Part shown: positions 25,642 to 37,035 of the stretch, one piece after another | How positions within the stretch are numbered: the stretch's first letter is position 1 | Layout of the letters: each line of letters opens with the position of its first letter | Assembly: GCF_026262505.1 (NCBI RefSeq) | Contig: NC_067203.1 | Coordinates: 24,471,411-24,535,410, forward strand | Reading direction: 5' to 3' | DNA: 64,000 nt | Source of the DNA: Trichomonas vaginalis G3 | Lineage: Eukaryota > Parabasalia > Trichomonadida > Trichomonadidae | Notes under the pieces: model-generated | What the model was told of the DNA's origin: nothing | Databases searched by the model: none | The model's input: the letters and a program-made list of their open reading frames with translations, nothing else | Position numbers and translations under genes: made by a program

Positions 25642-26868
25642 ATGGAAGGAAGAAAAAGTGTCGCAAACAATTCGTCGACTACCTCTGCAGTTAAAGTTCC
25701 TACAACTTATGTCTCACCATTCTCAAAACCCTTACGACCTCCTATAATACCAAAGCAACTTCCTCATACAATTCAAGACAATTTGTTGGACAATATGCAT
25801 TTGCACAAAGAAACAGCTCAGCCAACAGGTCAGGCAACAACAACTATCGGAACAGAAGCATTTTCAGAAGAAGTTCATACCAATCAGACTCCAATCGAAC
25901 ATACAGAAAACAAACCACCCGAAAATACAGAAACACATCCAATCGAACATACAGAAACACATTCTGCAATGACCACTAGGTCGCAAACACGCTATCTTGC
26001 CTTTAGCAAACAATTTAAGTCACAAATTCAAGACACACAAGATAGCGACACTCCTCTTTCAGAGAAAGTTCGTAGAAAATACGCAAAGAAAAGGTTAGAA
26101 TTGTTAGATAAGTTAAATGAACAGTGGGGTTCAGAAGACAATCGAGATTATAACGAGATGTTTCAAGCTGTCATGGATGCCATTCAGCCTCTTGAAAACG
26201 AAATCAAAGACCCTGGCGTACTTGTTGACATGTTTGCTTCATATTTACCCGTTACTGCAATCTCATAGCGTTGCAAGCTATTGACCAGTTCATTCACTTG
26301 TTTCCAAAGAACTTGCAGAAGCATTTACAAGAAGTTAAAATTGCTGAATTTGTCCGTTTATATCCAAATTCATACAATTATTTGGAAGAATTGAATGAAC
26401 ATGGTGAAAGGTCCTTTTACGTATACTTTTTTACTAAACCAGGACAGTCAAAACGGTTATTGTATACAACCTTTACCAGAATTTCAAGACAATTTCCACG
26501 TTATAACAACTGTTGCTTTAGATATTCCTGCCAGAGTTCCATATGGAGGAACAGTAACTATCTCAAGCTTTCCCAAGGGCTATAAAGGAAAGCCTCTCAC
26601 AATTGCAAAATTCACACACAGCAGTTGCCAATTTGTTCAAGATGTCGAGTTCCATTTCCTCAACAATACGACTTTCATCATAGAGACTCCTCAAGAAGGT
26701 ATATACAAAGTTTTCATCGCAGGATTTGTTGCTCCCAATGGCGAAGAAGAAGTCGAAGAAATCCTCACCTCAGAGAGCGAAGAAGAAGAAGTCGAAGAAA
26801 TCCTCACCTCAGAGAGTGAAGAAGAAGAAAATTTCCAAGACATTCAAGATTCAGAATATACCGAATAA
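25642..26868 (+). pseudogene. unknown Maverick protein (about 408 aa), two frameshifts
   Basis: I chose ATG 25642 because TCATTTTTCATA, a full initiator match, directly precedes it. Part 1 (to 26268) has Thr/Glu-rich repeats (HTENKPPENTETHPIEHTETH) and KRLELLDKLNEQWGSEDN. Part 2 (26271-26440) continues with IDQFIHLFPKNLQKHLQEVK in another frame. Part 3 (to 26868) has DNFHVITTVALDIPARVPYG and ends in two acidic repeats (EEVEEILTSESE). Lengths and context suggest one gene with indels near 26262 and 26445; three separate genes cannot be excluded. Last gene before the right terminal repeat; function unknown. Confidence 0.5.
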
Positions 26869-26954
26869 AAAAAACAATTTAAGACTAAAAATTTAATTTT
26901 ATTATAATATTTTTATTTTTTTCATCTGGTCTTTGTATCATTCCTCCTCTAGTT

Positions 26955-26998
26955 TCTCCGGGGCTAGAGGGCACGAAGTGCCTGGAAGCCCCAATACC
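26955..26998 (-). repeat. Maverick 1 right terminal inverted repeat
   Basis: Reverse complement of 2456-2499 with 2 mismatches, followed by T10 (26999-27008). It keeps the hairpin GGCAC-TTC-GTGCC inside outer arms GGGGCT and AGCCCC. The sequence 26869-26954 before it is AT-rich with no gene. Confidence 0.9.
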
Positions 26999-27135
26999 TT
27001 TTTTTTTTCATCTGATGGAGGTTGTGTGAATCATTTGATGAATCAAATTCTATAATAATTCATTTCATATCGATGATTTCGATATTTCATAAACGTCTTT
27101 GTTTTTTTGTAAAGAATTCAAATCTTTTTTTTTCA

Positions 27136-29637
27136 ATGGATATTCGAGGCCTTCGTAATTTTATCAACGAAACATATGAACTTGGAGCGAATGCACCGGA
27201 ACGAATCGCTGATGAAATTACGAAGATTAAAAAAGCTTTTATGTCAAAAAAGAAGAAATCTTACGAGAAAAAAAAATCTATCGCCAAACTATGCTATATT
27301 ACTCTATATGGTTATGACATAATACAACTAGGCATCGGAAACATCATAGATTTAATTGAAAGCTCCAATATTGCTAACAAAAGAATTGGATGGATTGCAG
27401 CGTCAATTCTATGCAATACACATCCAGAGCAAATCATAGAATTTGGAAGTGTTCTCAAAAAACAATTATCACACACAAAAAACGAGCCCGCAATCGATTT
27501 GGCGCTTGGATTTATCGCAAATTGTGCAACATCCAAAATAGCTGATACTATAGGTCCCAGCGTTGTTGATATATTAATTTCGAATACAATTAGCGAACAT
27601 ACGAAGTCTAGAGCCCTTATTGCGTTATATCAGATTTATCAGTCCTCTCTTCAAGTTCCTGGCATCGATAGAGTGTCACCGCGTGTAGTACAGATGATAC
27701 AATCTACAAATCTCAGTTTCGCGCTTGCAGCTTCTTTACTTGCTTTTAATATCGTTCAACTTCAACCAGCGACAAGTGACGATATCTTCCAAGCGTGCAT
27801 CACAGTACTTCACCAGTTAGTTGTACAGAACAAATGCCCATCACAGTATACAAGATACGGCGTTCCTTGCCCTTTTTTGTGTGCAAATCTTTTTCGGATC
27901 TTGAATTTCTACTTGACGTACACGAACCAGGATATTGAGAAGCTAGATCAAATAGCAAACTCATTACTCATGATGAATAACGCTAAAAGAGATCCTGACG
28001 GACTTTACGCATTTTTAACTGTTTTTTCTGAAGCTTCTATCTTCTTAGTTCAAGTTCCTTTGCCTCAGGCAACACTGGAAAACTTCATTACTGTACTTAT
28101 TAAGCACACACGACAGCGCAGACACTTCGCAATGGATTCTTTAGCAAATTTAGTCGGAAATTCACCTCATTTCGCTTCGAATTTACAGACATTAATACCA
28201 GAATTACTTTCTATTGTAACATCACGCGTTTATCCTACAGATATGAAAGCTTTTACTTTATTATATTTCATTGCAAATAATGACAACTGTATGATCATCT
28301 TAGATACGCTTATTCCGTTTGTATCCAGGTCACCCTTGCATTTAAGAGCTGAATTATGCAAGAAATTGGCTGTTTTGGCGAATTCTTTTTCAAAAGATTC
28401 GGAATGGAAATCACAAACGCTTTTTAAGTTGGTCGAATGCAGTGATAGTGATGACTGCTCGTTCTGGCAACATGTTGCGAAGTCTATTTTAGATGATCAT
28501 CAAAATATTGATGATAATGTACAGAATTTGATAACGAAGATCGAAGAGAACCCTGGAGTCAATGGTAGTATCATCAAAATAGCATCTTACGTGTTCGGAC
28601 AAACGAATTTAAGAGATGCAAAACATGTTGTTGATATTTTAATGACGGCGTTCTCAACAGCGCCATCATCATCAGCTCAAACATCCATAGTTTCAGGTTT
28701 ACTCAAGATTTCAGCAAAATACAAAGAAGTTACCCCAGATGTTTTGTATTTCTTACAAGATGTAGTATCATCATCGAGTTTTGAAGTAAGCCAGAGATCA
28801 AGAGAAGCATTAGCTGTCTTAAACTACCCAGATCTCTCAGTTTCAATGCTTTCTGCCCCTGATTCTTATGTTGATACTTCAATAATTATGGAAGAAAAGC
28901 CTCAGATCTCTGTTTCGGACCACTTGGATAAATTCCTGAAGGAAAACATGGGTATTGTCCATTACCAGACCAATATTACTGTCCTTTGCGGTGTAGAAAA
29001 AACAGAAACTTCATCAAAAATTCTCTTGACGATAAAAATTCAGAATCACGATACAAATCCTCTCAAAATCGATCAATTCCAAATTGAATGCGAATCTTCA
29101 TTATTGTATAAAAAAGGTTCGGAAGTCAACACGATAGAGAGTGATGCAACAGGTGTCTGCCAAATTTATTTTGTGGCAAATGAACCATTTTACAATCCGC
29201 CGATAGCGACGATTATTTTCGATTCAAAACAAACTATTAAGTTTAAGTTACCAGTTTTACCACGATTCTTCATTACCGCGTACAATCTATCACGAGATAG
29301 TTTCACTTCCATGTGGCAACAAACGATGGTCGAAAAACAGGCAACATCATCTATTCTGATTCTTCCTGATGGAGACATATTGAGTGAAATTGTTAAAACA
29401 GCTAAGAAGTGGTTCAATTTGACACCTCTTGATTGCTGTGATATGAAGAATGTTATATTCATGGCAGGAACATTCCATACTTTTACAGGAAACGCGGGAA
29501 TTTTAATTCGATTTACTTTCCAAGAAGAAGAGATGATATTGACCATGGATTTGCATACAACTTCTGCAAAAGCAACAGATGCAATCTTAGAATGTGCTCA
29601 TTTAGCATTTCCTTTTTGCGATTTTAATACTGATTAA
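27136..29637 (+). CDS. adaptor complex large subunit, AP-2 alpha-adaptin-like
   Basis: 833 aa from the ATG at 27136, chosen because MDIRGLRNFI matches the MRGLxxFI start of alpha-adaptins; an open frame extends upstream but lacks this similarity. The N-terminal 590 residues are alpha-solenoid (KKSIAKLCYITLYGYDI, RIGWIAASILCN, ALGFIANCATSKIADTIG). A linker then leads to an appendage (from about 660) with FFITAYNLSRDSFTSMWQQ and a C-terminal ECAHLAFPFCDFNTD end. It would select cargo at clathrin-coated membranes in endocytosis. A gamma/AP-1 assignment is less likely from the N-terminus. The frame is intact and begins 128 bp after the Maverick end. Confidence 0.85.
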   Translation: MDIRGLRNFINETYELGANAPERIADEITKIKKAFMSKKKKSYEKKKSIAKLCYITLYGYDIIQLGIGNIIDLIESSNIANKRIGWIAASILCNTHPEQIIEFGSVLKKQLSHTKNEPAIDLALGFIANCATSKIADTIGPSVVDILISNTISEHTKSRALIALYQIYQSSLQVPGIDRVSPRVVQMIQSTNLSFALAASLLAFNIVQLQPATSDDIFQACITVLHQLVVQNKCPSQYTRYGVPCPFLCANLFRILNFYLTYTNQDIEKLDQIANSLLMMNNAKRDPDGLYAFLTVFSEASIFLVQVPLPQATLENFITVLIKHTRQRRHFAMDSLANLVGNSPHFASNLQTLIPELLSIVTSRVYPTDMKAFTLLYFIANNDNCMIILDTLIPFVSRSPLHLRAELCKKLAVLANSFSKDSEWKSQTLFKLVECSDSDDCSFWQHVAKSILDDHQNIDDNVQNLITKIEENPGVNGSIIKIASYVFGQTNLRDAKHVVDILMTAFSTAPSSSAQTSIVSGLLKISAKYKEVTPDVLYFLQDVVSSSSFEVSQRSREALAVLNYPDLSVSMLSAPDSYVDTSIIMEEKPQISVSDHLDKFLKENMGIVHYQTNITVLCGVEKTETSSKILLTIKIQNHDTNPLKIDQFQIECESSLLYKKGSEVNTIESDATGVCQIYFVANEPFYNPPIATIIFDSKQTIKFKLPVLPRFFITAYNLSRDSFTSMWQQTMVEKQATSSILILPDGDILSEIVKTAKKWFNLTPLDCCDMKNVIFMAGTFHTFTGNAGILIRFTFQEEEMILTMDLHTTSAKATDAILECAHLAFPFCDFNTD

Positions 29638-30388
29638 AACTAAAAAAATTTGTTTGTATAGTTTTAAATGAAATGAATTTTTTAAGGTTATGACACAACA
29701 TTCAATTATTTAAGGTTAATTGCCAGAAATTTGAATTGGAGTCAGATATGAGTATATACACTCCCCATTTTCTGGAGTTTTGTCAATTTCCTGATAAGGC
29801 TTGTAATTTAGCTTACAAGATATTAATTGAATAATCATTGTAATCAATTTAGTTACATCTTCACTATGAATGAGTGACAAAAAGTGATATTTTGTTTATG
29901 AATAATTTCTAATATGTCCGAATATGATTGTTAATAAAAGAGTCATAGATTTTAGCCACATGTATCCATTAAGGATTTACCATTGACTATAATAGACCTA
30001 CTGATTGTGATGAAAATTTATGAATATCATCAATATATTATACATATGTTATGGAAACGCAAAATTGTTATTATACACCAATATTTATAGTTCATATTGA
30101 ATTTTATTGTAAATCAAAGTACGAATATCCTTAAGAAACATGCTTTAGATAGTGAAACTCAAAATGATTCTGATTTTTCTATGTGGTTGATAATTTTTAT
30201 GCAATCCATTCTGATGATTTGCTAACTACATCCTAATTAAAATGAAGAAACTAGTTCAAATTCAATTTTTTCTTAAATAATGCAAATCTTATAATAATAA
30301 ACTTATATATTGATGGGAGAAACAATCAAAATAATGATTGTTTGTACTATTTTTAACATATTCAACTTTTTCAATCTCTTATTTATGA
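29638..30388. other. intergenic, AT-rich
   Basis: 751 bp without a supported gene. Just before the next start are TCAACTTTT and TCAATCTCTTATT, both Inr-like (30362-30382). Nothing else recognised. Confidence 0.6.
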
Positions 30389-33300
30389 ATGAGTGAAAAA
30401 GAGATTGACGCAAATCAAACAAAATCATCGGAAATATATGAAAAAATTGTCGAATATGTTAATAAAAAGTTGGATAACTATGAAGCTCTTGAATTTTATC
30501 TCAATTCAGGCAGTATTAACAAAAACACTCAAGAAAATATCCTTTCAGATATCTACAAAATCAAAGATCTCCATAACATTTACAAAAATCTATTGGATAC
30601 AGTCAAATTACCTGAAAATCCAATACTTCAAGTCGAGAATACTTATTTATACGAGCCAATCTTTTCAGAAGTTGAAAATCATTCATTTGGATTTGTTGAA
30701 CCACAAATAAGGTACTCATATATAGTATATCTACTAAATGAAATCGATAAGCAAGACAAAAATTATTATCTCGCTTTTTATGAACTTTCAAAATTTATGA
30801 ATATCAATCCATGGCTTATATTTAACTTTGAAAAAACAACTACACGCATATTTAGATCAAATGCAAGAAGAGATCTCTATGCAGCTTATTCTTCATCTCC
30901 AGAACTTTTAAGTTGGAGAAATTGGATGAGAGCACTTGAAGAAGACAAAAGCAAGATAACTTTCCACATGTACAATGTTTTCGCTTATGTTTATTACTTA
31001 GCGGAAACATATTCCTATGACATTCCAATTGTTTTTGAAGAAGTTAATCCCAAGTTTATTAATTTGTTTACAAAGGAAATTTTTGATGTTGAAAAAATAA
31101 ATTTAGATGGAAAAAATGTAACATTTGCTGAATATTATGAAATGATTAAAAAGGCAAATCCTAATTTATCAGAATCCAAACTCAATAATATCAAAGATCT
31201 CTGTCTTGAATACGAAATCACGAAAAATCCCAATCCAACATTCTTAAAACTTTATTTGGAACAAAATCCATTGGCTGAACTTGAATTAAGAGTTTTCAAA
31301 CCTATTCCAAATTTTATTCGTTGTCTTAAGAGTGATACTTTCTGTTTGGCGCATGTTTTGTTTTATCTCTGTTATTGTTTGGAATTAATTAGAGTTGTTC
31401 CACAATTAGATGATGTTTTAGAAACAATTGAATATTATTCTGACTTAGCATCAACTTACTATTATAACAAGTTTTTCAATGATTTTAATGTTAAATTATT
31501 GAACCATGTAACATTCTCAACTTATTATAAGTCAGATAATCTCAAACCTTTCTTTGATATTTGGAAGTTTTTCTATGAAAAATTCAAAGACACATATTAT
31601 GATACTTTTGAAGATGCAATGGCAACTTTGTTAAAAGTTATGTCAAGAGCTGGTCAATGCACAATCAAAGAAATTGCAGAAGAAATCAGGGAATCAGAAA
31701 GTAGTACAATTTTTGCACTTGATTATGATGATATTTTGCCAGAAAACATGAAAGTTATGAGACAACTAACTTATGAATACAACCAATTAAATGACGATTT
31801 GAAAGCAAAGACTTTTGAAAAACTTACTAATTTGCATTCTTCAGAGTTATGGCTTGACTCAATTGAATTTCTTAAGAAGTATTATGATGACAAAAGAATG
31901 ACAATTGGTATTCTGAAAGCTTTATTAAAAGGAAGCAAAACAGAAGTCGCTCAAGAGAAAGAATTAAAATTGGAGGATTATTTAGAAAAAAATAATGCAC
32001 CTTCTGATCCAAATTATCACAAATATATTCAAATACAAATGCATAGAATCATGTATTCTAATGAAAACTATTTAGTTTCTGAAGCTAAGAAGTTTAACCT
32101 TGAAGCACTTTATTTAATTTCGGAATATAGTATTTCTGTCGAAATATTGATGAAAAAAATTTTCTCAAGGAAGTTTTACATCTTTGACGATATTCTTTTT
32201 AATTTGGAAACAGCTTGTTTATTTAATGAAATAAATTTACAAGCGGATTCTAAGATTCCTATTCCTGGAGTAGATTATAAACCAGGAATTGATGAATTTG
32301 AGTTTTGTCAATTGATTATTAATATGTATCCTATAGATATTAAACTTTGTTTTCCAGTTTGTGAAGCAAAATATGACAAAAGTATATTAAATCTATTACA
32401 AGGTTCAAGTTATTTGTTGGAACCTTTACAAAATCAATTTGATTTTTCAAATTATAAGTTTTACAAATGCGTTGACTTTGAATTTGCATCAATTTATAAC
32501 AAATGCATCAAGAATATTTCAAGGTTTGTTGTAAATCAAAACTTCAGGGAAGCATTGGATTTACCAATTAATCTCAGTACTGTTGACAACAAATTGAAGT
32601 ACTTGATTCCTTCTTACTTTGCTTCATGGAATTGCATTAAAAAACCTGAGAAAATGAAAGAAGAGACAAAACAATTCATCATTGATGTTTTGAACAATGA
32701 TGGCTTTAATTCTGTTTTGTTGTCTGATCTTCTAAGAAGTAAAAGCGCTACAAGCGACAACAACTATTTAATTTTCGATCAGATATTAGAAAATCAAGAA
32801 AATCAATTCGAAACATTCTCAAAATTTTATAGAATTTTGGAAATGTTTGAGAATAAAATTGATCCTTCAAGTCAAGAAAACTTTGAAATCTTGGAGTCAT
32901 TTGATTTCTCTAAATACGGAAATGTAGCAATTAAATACAAGGAATTTCAGTCCCATGTGATTTCAAACAATCAAATGAAACCTGAATATTTCAATTTAAT
33001 AATCAAAGAAAAGAAAACGAATTATCAAGTAATCAAGTTTTTCATTGATGAAGAAATCATTTGTTTGAAAGATTTATCAGCAGACATTCTTAAATTACTT
33101 ATAAAAGTAACAGAACAAGAAGAAGTCAAAGAGAACAATCAATTTGAAAAAGTTCAAATAAAACCTGTTGATAGTGATTTAGATATTTCATGGATTCTTG
33201 ATTTAGTTGAATATTCTAATAAAGTCAAATTCATTTATTCACTTAGAACATATGATTTCATAAATATCTACAAGAGCATGCAAAAAAATGACAAAAAAGA

Positions 33301-36300
33301 AGTTGATTTAACAAAAGAATTTCTTAAAACAGGAAATTCTAAAGTTCTTGATTCATATGAAAATGAAGTTTCAGAAAAATACTTTGATACATTTGTTGTA
33401 CATCATGAATTTTTCAACACAAACAATTTGATAAAATACATTAACAATCTTTCACTTCCTTTCAAAGAGCTTAATGAGAAAAGTATTGATATTCTTAATC
33501 AACTAATTTGTAATTTCAGAAGTGATTTAGAAATCAATGTTCCTTTATCTAATTTCTTTTATTTCTTCAAACATTGTCAAGAAATTTTTCCATTTTTAAG
33601 TGAAATTGATGGATTTTGGAACTATAAACCACCAAAATATCAATCTTTTGCTGGTTTCATTAAAGATATCAACAAAATGATTAATAAGAAGAAAATTCCT
33701 CAGGATCTATCGAAACTACAAGAATTTTGCAATTCATTTGATTCTAAAGAAGAAAATCTTTATTTAGATGACTCTAATGATGAAAAAGTAACAGTTGGAT
33801 TAATAATAATGAGGTTGCTTCAGAATTCTAATGCCTATGATTGTAATATGAAGATATTTTCGGAATATTTCAAAGAAAGACGTGAAGAACAAAAAGTCAA
33901 AATCAACAAACAAAAGAATCTTTCTGAGTTCTACTTTAATTTACAAAAAGAACTCGAATCTAAAGAGAAAATCCATAATACAAAGATTTCTATTATAAAT
34001 GATATTAATGATGATCTTCCAGAAAAAATGACTAAAGAAAGATTTAGTTTGTTTGAAAAACTCTTGAATGTTGACAAAAAGAAATGGAAATTGATTGAAA
34101 ATTCATTTTTGGATGTTTTCACTTTTTGTGAAGAAAACTCTTTGTTAAGATATCAAGAACAAATTATTGGATTCACATTGAAATGTATCGAAGAAAATAA
34201 TAATGTTTTCTTTACTAATCCACGGAAAGAACTCTATAATTTCATTTTGGATCAAATTTCAAATGAAAAACAAAATGAATTTTCAGGAATCTACAAATTA
34301 AATAAAGAAAACGATGAAAAAATCTCAACAATCAAGTCAAACATGAAACAAGAAGTTATTAATGCCTTGAAAACAGAATTTGAATCATCAAGGAATATGG
34401 AAATTAAACAGAAACTTGAATTATATTCGAGTTGTTTCCACAAAATTGTTAAGAATGTTCCTCTTTTGATGGTTAAACCAAAATTTGAAAGTGTTGATTA
34501 TTCATTCGATAAAATCAAGTTCTACAACATGATTTTGTCTTACAATCAAATGAATTTAGATCTTTCAAATGAAGAAGTTAATGAATATGATTTTGTTTTC
34601 CAAGAAAAAGGAAATATGATTGTTAAAAACACTAAAACAAACAAAACTCATAGATATTCACAAACTCAATGTCCTCATTTGTATGCAATTGTTAATAACT
34701 CAATTGACAAATCATTTTTCAAATTCGAAATATCAAATCCGACCTGGATTAAAGTAAGAATTCCTAAAAATCGAAAGAAAAATGGAGATTTCAGTTTCGA
34801 AATTTTGTATAATTTGCACAAAGAACTTGAGAATTTACTCAAGACAAGTAAATTAGAAGAAAACAATGTTTTTGGAAAGAGTTACATCGAATTTGAACAG
34901 TTTTTGGATAAAATTTCTGATATAAAAGTAGAAAAATTCTCCGAGAACTTCCAAAAACATATGAAGACAATTAATCTTGATTCATCTTTTCCAAAGACTT
35001 TCAATGTTTTTGAGAAATTCATTAATATGTCAAAAGAAATCAAATCAATAAATGTCAATAAGAATTTGACAAAAACGATTAAAGGAAAACTTAGAAAATT
35101 GAAAGAAATTGATCTTCCAAACACAAATGATCAGAAAAGGAGAAACTTCTGCTTCAGATTACAAACAAAATTTACACCAAAAATTGTTGTAACAGAATCC
35201 GGAATCAATCCAAATTTCTCTCAAATTTATTTTTACAATTTCAATGCCAACTTCGATACTTTAGAAATTTTTATTTTGATTGAAGGTTCATTCCAGTTTT
35301 TGGATGTATCTATTGAGTCATCTTCAAATAGCATTAAAACAGAAGTTGTTGAAGACAAAATCATATTAGTAGTTGATTTATCATCAAAACCAAACAAAGT
35401 CGAAGGAATTTTGAATGTTTCTTCCATTAAAATTCCAATTTCACTATGTTTTAAGTATGATAAATTTAATATCAATGGTCCAGATTTTGTTTTCAGTAAT
35501 CTCAGATCAGATTTAGACTTTAGATCAGCAAAAGTCGAATCAATTATTACTGATGAAATGACAAAGATTATTGACTTGATTGATTCTTACAAAACCATGA
35601 GTGACAAGTTCAGTAATCTTTTCTTCAGTTACTTGAAATCAAATCAGTATTCATTTCCAATTAATTTGTTGAGAATTTTTTCAAACTTGTATTCATTACA
35701 TGAATTTTTTGTAACACATACAATTGATTCATTTTGTCCATATTATTTCGCAGCACAAGAATTCGAAACATCAATTTGTCGATTACTTCGTGTTCTTAGT
35801 ATTGATGAATCGTCAGAAGAAGAAAACTTTGATTTCTACAAAATCTTTTGTTATAAAACTTCTAATGATTCAATTGTTAATGATCCTAATGTTAAACGAA
35901 ATGAATCTCAGTCAAATCAAAAAGATATAGAAGATAAGGAACAAGTAATTGAAAACGAAAAAGCTCAGCTTATCAATGAAGAAAAATCAGCTAATAAAGA
36001 GCAAGGAAATGAAGAAAAAATTGAACAAGATGTAGTGAATATAAATCAAAATGAAGAATTTAATCCATCAAATCAAGATAAAACTGAAGAAGAAGGCGCA
36101 AAAAGCTCACCAAATTTGGATCAATCAAACAATTTAGCCAATTCTTCAAATGACAAACAAAATGAAAGAATTACTGAAACGCAAAATACTATTAAAAATG
36201 AAAATGATTCTCGTGAAGAAAAAACTTTTAATAGTATGCAAAACAATTTCATGCAAATGCCGCAACAAAATCAGTTTCAGATGCCTCCGCAATTCCAAAG

Positions 36301-36598
36301 GATGATTCCTCCTCAGATACAAAACAATCCACAAGCAATTCTTCAGTACCAGCAGATACAAAACCAGTATCAATCAATACAAATGCAGATTTTGGCAGTT
36401 CAACAATCTGCATTTCAGTTTTATCAACAAAATGGTGTTAACTCAATCAATGACATTTTGATGCCAAATGGAGGTTATTTCTATCCTCCAAACATGTTTA
36501 TTCCGAATCAGAACTTTGGAGTTCCACAATTTCAAACTCCTATGACAGCAAATCATCAACAGGATTTCATACGACAGCAACAACAACCAAAAATGTAA
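30389..36598 (+). CDS. very large protein of unknown function (2069 aa)
   Basis: Continuous frame of 6.2 kb, Lys/Asn/Glu/Phe-rich and mostly helical. Residues 1-1480 look like an extended helical scaffold without recognisable repeats. Residues about 1500-1560 contain a Tyr/His/Cys-bearing part (KTHRYSQTQCPHLYAIVNN). Residues about 1680-1790 are beta-rich (FILIEGSFQFLDVSIESSS). From about 1870 there is an acidic Asn/Glu linker, then a Met/Gln/Pro-rich tail (MQMPQQNQFQMPPQFQ). No domain recognised. An intact frame of this length argues for a functional gene. Confidence 0.75.
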   Translation: MSEKEIDANQTKSSEIYEKIVEYVNKKLDNYEALEFYLNSGSINKNTQENILSDIYKIKDLHNIYKNLLDTVKLPENPILQVENTYLYEPIFSEVENHSFGFVEPQIRYSYIVYLLNEIDKQDKNYYLAFYELSKFMNINPWLIFNFEKTTTRIFRSNARRDLYAAYSSSPELLSWRNWMRALEEDKSKITFHMYNVFAYVYYLAETYSYDIPIVFEEVNPKFINLFTKEIFDVEKINLDGKNVTFAEYYEMIKKANPNLSESKLNNIKDLCLEYEITKNPNPTFLKLYLEQNPLAELELRVFKPIPNFIRCLKSDTFCLAHVLFYLCYCLELIRVVPQLDDVLETIEYYSDLASTYYYNKFFNDFNVKLLNHVTFSTYYKSDNLKPFFDIWKFFYEKFKDTYYDTFEDAMATLLKVMSRAGQCTIKEIAEEIRESESSTIFALDYDDILPENMKVMRQLTYEYNQLNDDLKAKTFEKLTNLHSSELWLDSIEFLKKYYDDKRMTIGILKALLKGSKTEVAQEKELKLEDYLEKNNAPSDPNYHKYIQIQMHRIMYSNENYLVSEAKKFNLEALYLISEYSISVEILMKKIFSRKFYIFDDILFNLETACLFNEINLQADSKIPIPGVDYKPGIDEFEFCQLIINMYPIDIKLCFPVCEAKYDKSILNLLQGSSYLLEPLQNQFDFSNYKFYKCVDFEFASIYNKCIKNISRFVVNQNFREALDLPINLSTVDNKLKYLIPSYFASWNCIKKPEKMKEETKQFIIDVLNNDGFNSVLLSDLLRSKSATSDNNYLIFDQILENQENQFETFSKFYRILEMFENKIDPSSQENFEILESFDFSKYGNVAIKYKEFQSHVISNNQMKPEYFNLIIKEKKTNYQVIKFFIDEEIICLKDLSADILKLLIKVTEQEEVKENNQFEKVQIKPVDSDLDISWILDLVEYSNKVKFIYSLRTYDFINIYKSMQKNDKKEVDLTKEFLKTGNSKVLDSYENEVSEKYFDTFVVHHEFFNTNNLIKYINNLSLPFKELNEKSIDILNQLICNFRSDLEINVPLSNFFYFFKHCQEIFPFLSEIDGFWNYKPPKYQSFAGFIKDINKMINKKKIPQDLSKLQEFCNSFDSKEENLYLDDSNDEKVTVGLIIMRLLQNSNAYDCNMKIFSEYFKERREEQKVKINKQKNLSEFYFNLQKELESKEKIHNTKISIINDINDDLPEKMTKERFSLFEKLLNVDKKKWKLIENSFLDVFTFCEENSLLRYQEQIIGFTLKCIEENNNVFFTNPRKELYNFILDQISNEKQNEFSGIYKLNKENDEKISTIKSNMKQEVINALKTEFESSRNMEIKQKLELYSSCFHKIVKNVPLLMVKPKFESVDYSFDKIKFYNMILSYNQMNLDLSNEEVNEYDFVFQEKGNMIVKNTKTNKTHRYSQTQCPHLYAIVNNSIDKSFFKFEISNPTWIKVRIPKNRKKNGDFSFEILYNLHKELENLLKTSKLEENNVFGKSYIEFEQFLDKISDIKVEKFSENFQKHMKTINLDSSFPKTFNVFEKFINMSKEIKSINVNKNLTKTIKGKLRKLKEIDLPNTNDQKRRNFCFRLQTKFTPKIVVTESGINPNFSQIYFYNFNANFDTLEIFILIEGSFQFLDVSIESSSNSIKTEVVEDKIILVVDLSSKPNKVEGILNVSSIKIPISLCFKYDKFNINGPDFVFSNLRSDLDFRSAKVESIITDEMTKIIDLIDSYKTMSDKFSNLFFSYLKSNQYSFPINLLRIFSNLYSLHEFFVTHTIDSFCPYYFAAQEFETSICRLLRVLSIDESSEEENFDFYKIFCYKTSNDSIVNDPNVKRNESQSNQKDIEDKEQVIENEKAQLINEEKSANKEQGNEEKIEQDVVNINQNEEFNPSNQDKTEEEGAKSSPNLDQSNNLANSSNDKQNERITETQNTIKNENDSREEKTFNSMQNNFMQMPQQNQFQMPPQFQRMIPPQIQNNPQAILQYQQIQNQYQSIQMQILAVQQSAFQFYQQNGVNSINDILMPNGGYFYPPNMFIPNQNFGVPQFQTPMTANHQQDFIRQQQQPKM

Positions 36599-37035
36599 CT
36601 TATTTAATTATTTGTTTGTATTTTGAATAAATACTAAAATTTGATATTTTTATTTCAATTTTTTTGTGAATATCAAATATATATTTGCATATAGTATGCA
36701 TTGGACTAAAATTGAATAAATTTAGCTCAATTTCAAGGGGGAAAAGCTTATTGAAAACCAAAATATGAGATTGGAAAAATCAAAATGGCAATTTTGGTGT
36801 TCACGCAGGTTATTTCTGTTCACTTTCATTACTAATGCAACTATTGACAATATGTAACTTTTATGAACTTCTTGGAAAAAAGGAATATCAAATGGAAAAA
36901 AAATTGGAAAAAGTGAAATGTGAAAATTACTAAATTTTAATCTACATATACTGATTATTAAAATATATTCTTGGAGATGTAAAAAAGTGAAGTGATTCGA
37001 ATTTTGATAGGATATCAAAATTAAAAGTAAAAAAA
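36599..37035. other. intergenic, AT-rich
   Basis: 437 bp between the giant gene and the kinase. No gene recognised. The last 20 bp before the kinase ATG are A-rich with a TCAAAATT that could act as an initiator. Confidence 0.55.

Larger units (their letters stand above)
2444..27008. mobile_element. Maverick/Polinton DNA transposon, copy 1 (complete to both ends)
   Basis: About 24.6 kb, bounded by an A12 tract plus a 44-bp inverted repeat at the left and the mirror image plus T10 at the right. It encodes the diagnostic Polinton set: retroviral-like integrase, type-B DNA polymerase, FtsK/HerA packaging ATPase, a major capsid candidate and a minor capsid candidate. It also has an SF3 helicase, adenine methyltransferase and phage-type fibre. 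I did not recognise the usual adenain-like cysteine protease. Polymerase, ATPase, helicase and major capsid frames are each broken by small indels, so this copy is probably not autonomous unless those are assembly errors. The exact target-site duplication cannot be read because the ends merge into A and T runs. Confidence 0.93.

Noticed and set aside
2411-27050. TTGATGAATCAA on both sides of Maverick 1 as a target-site duplication
   Set aside because: The strings lie 20-40 bp beyond the terminal repeats, and Maverick duplications are about 5-6 bp directly at the ends.
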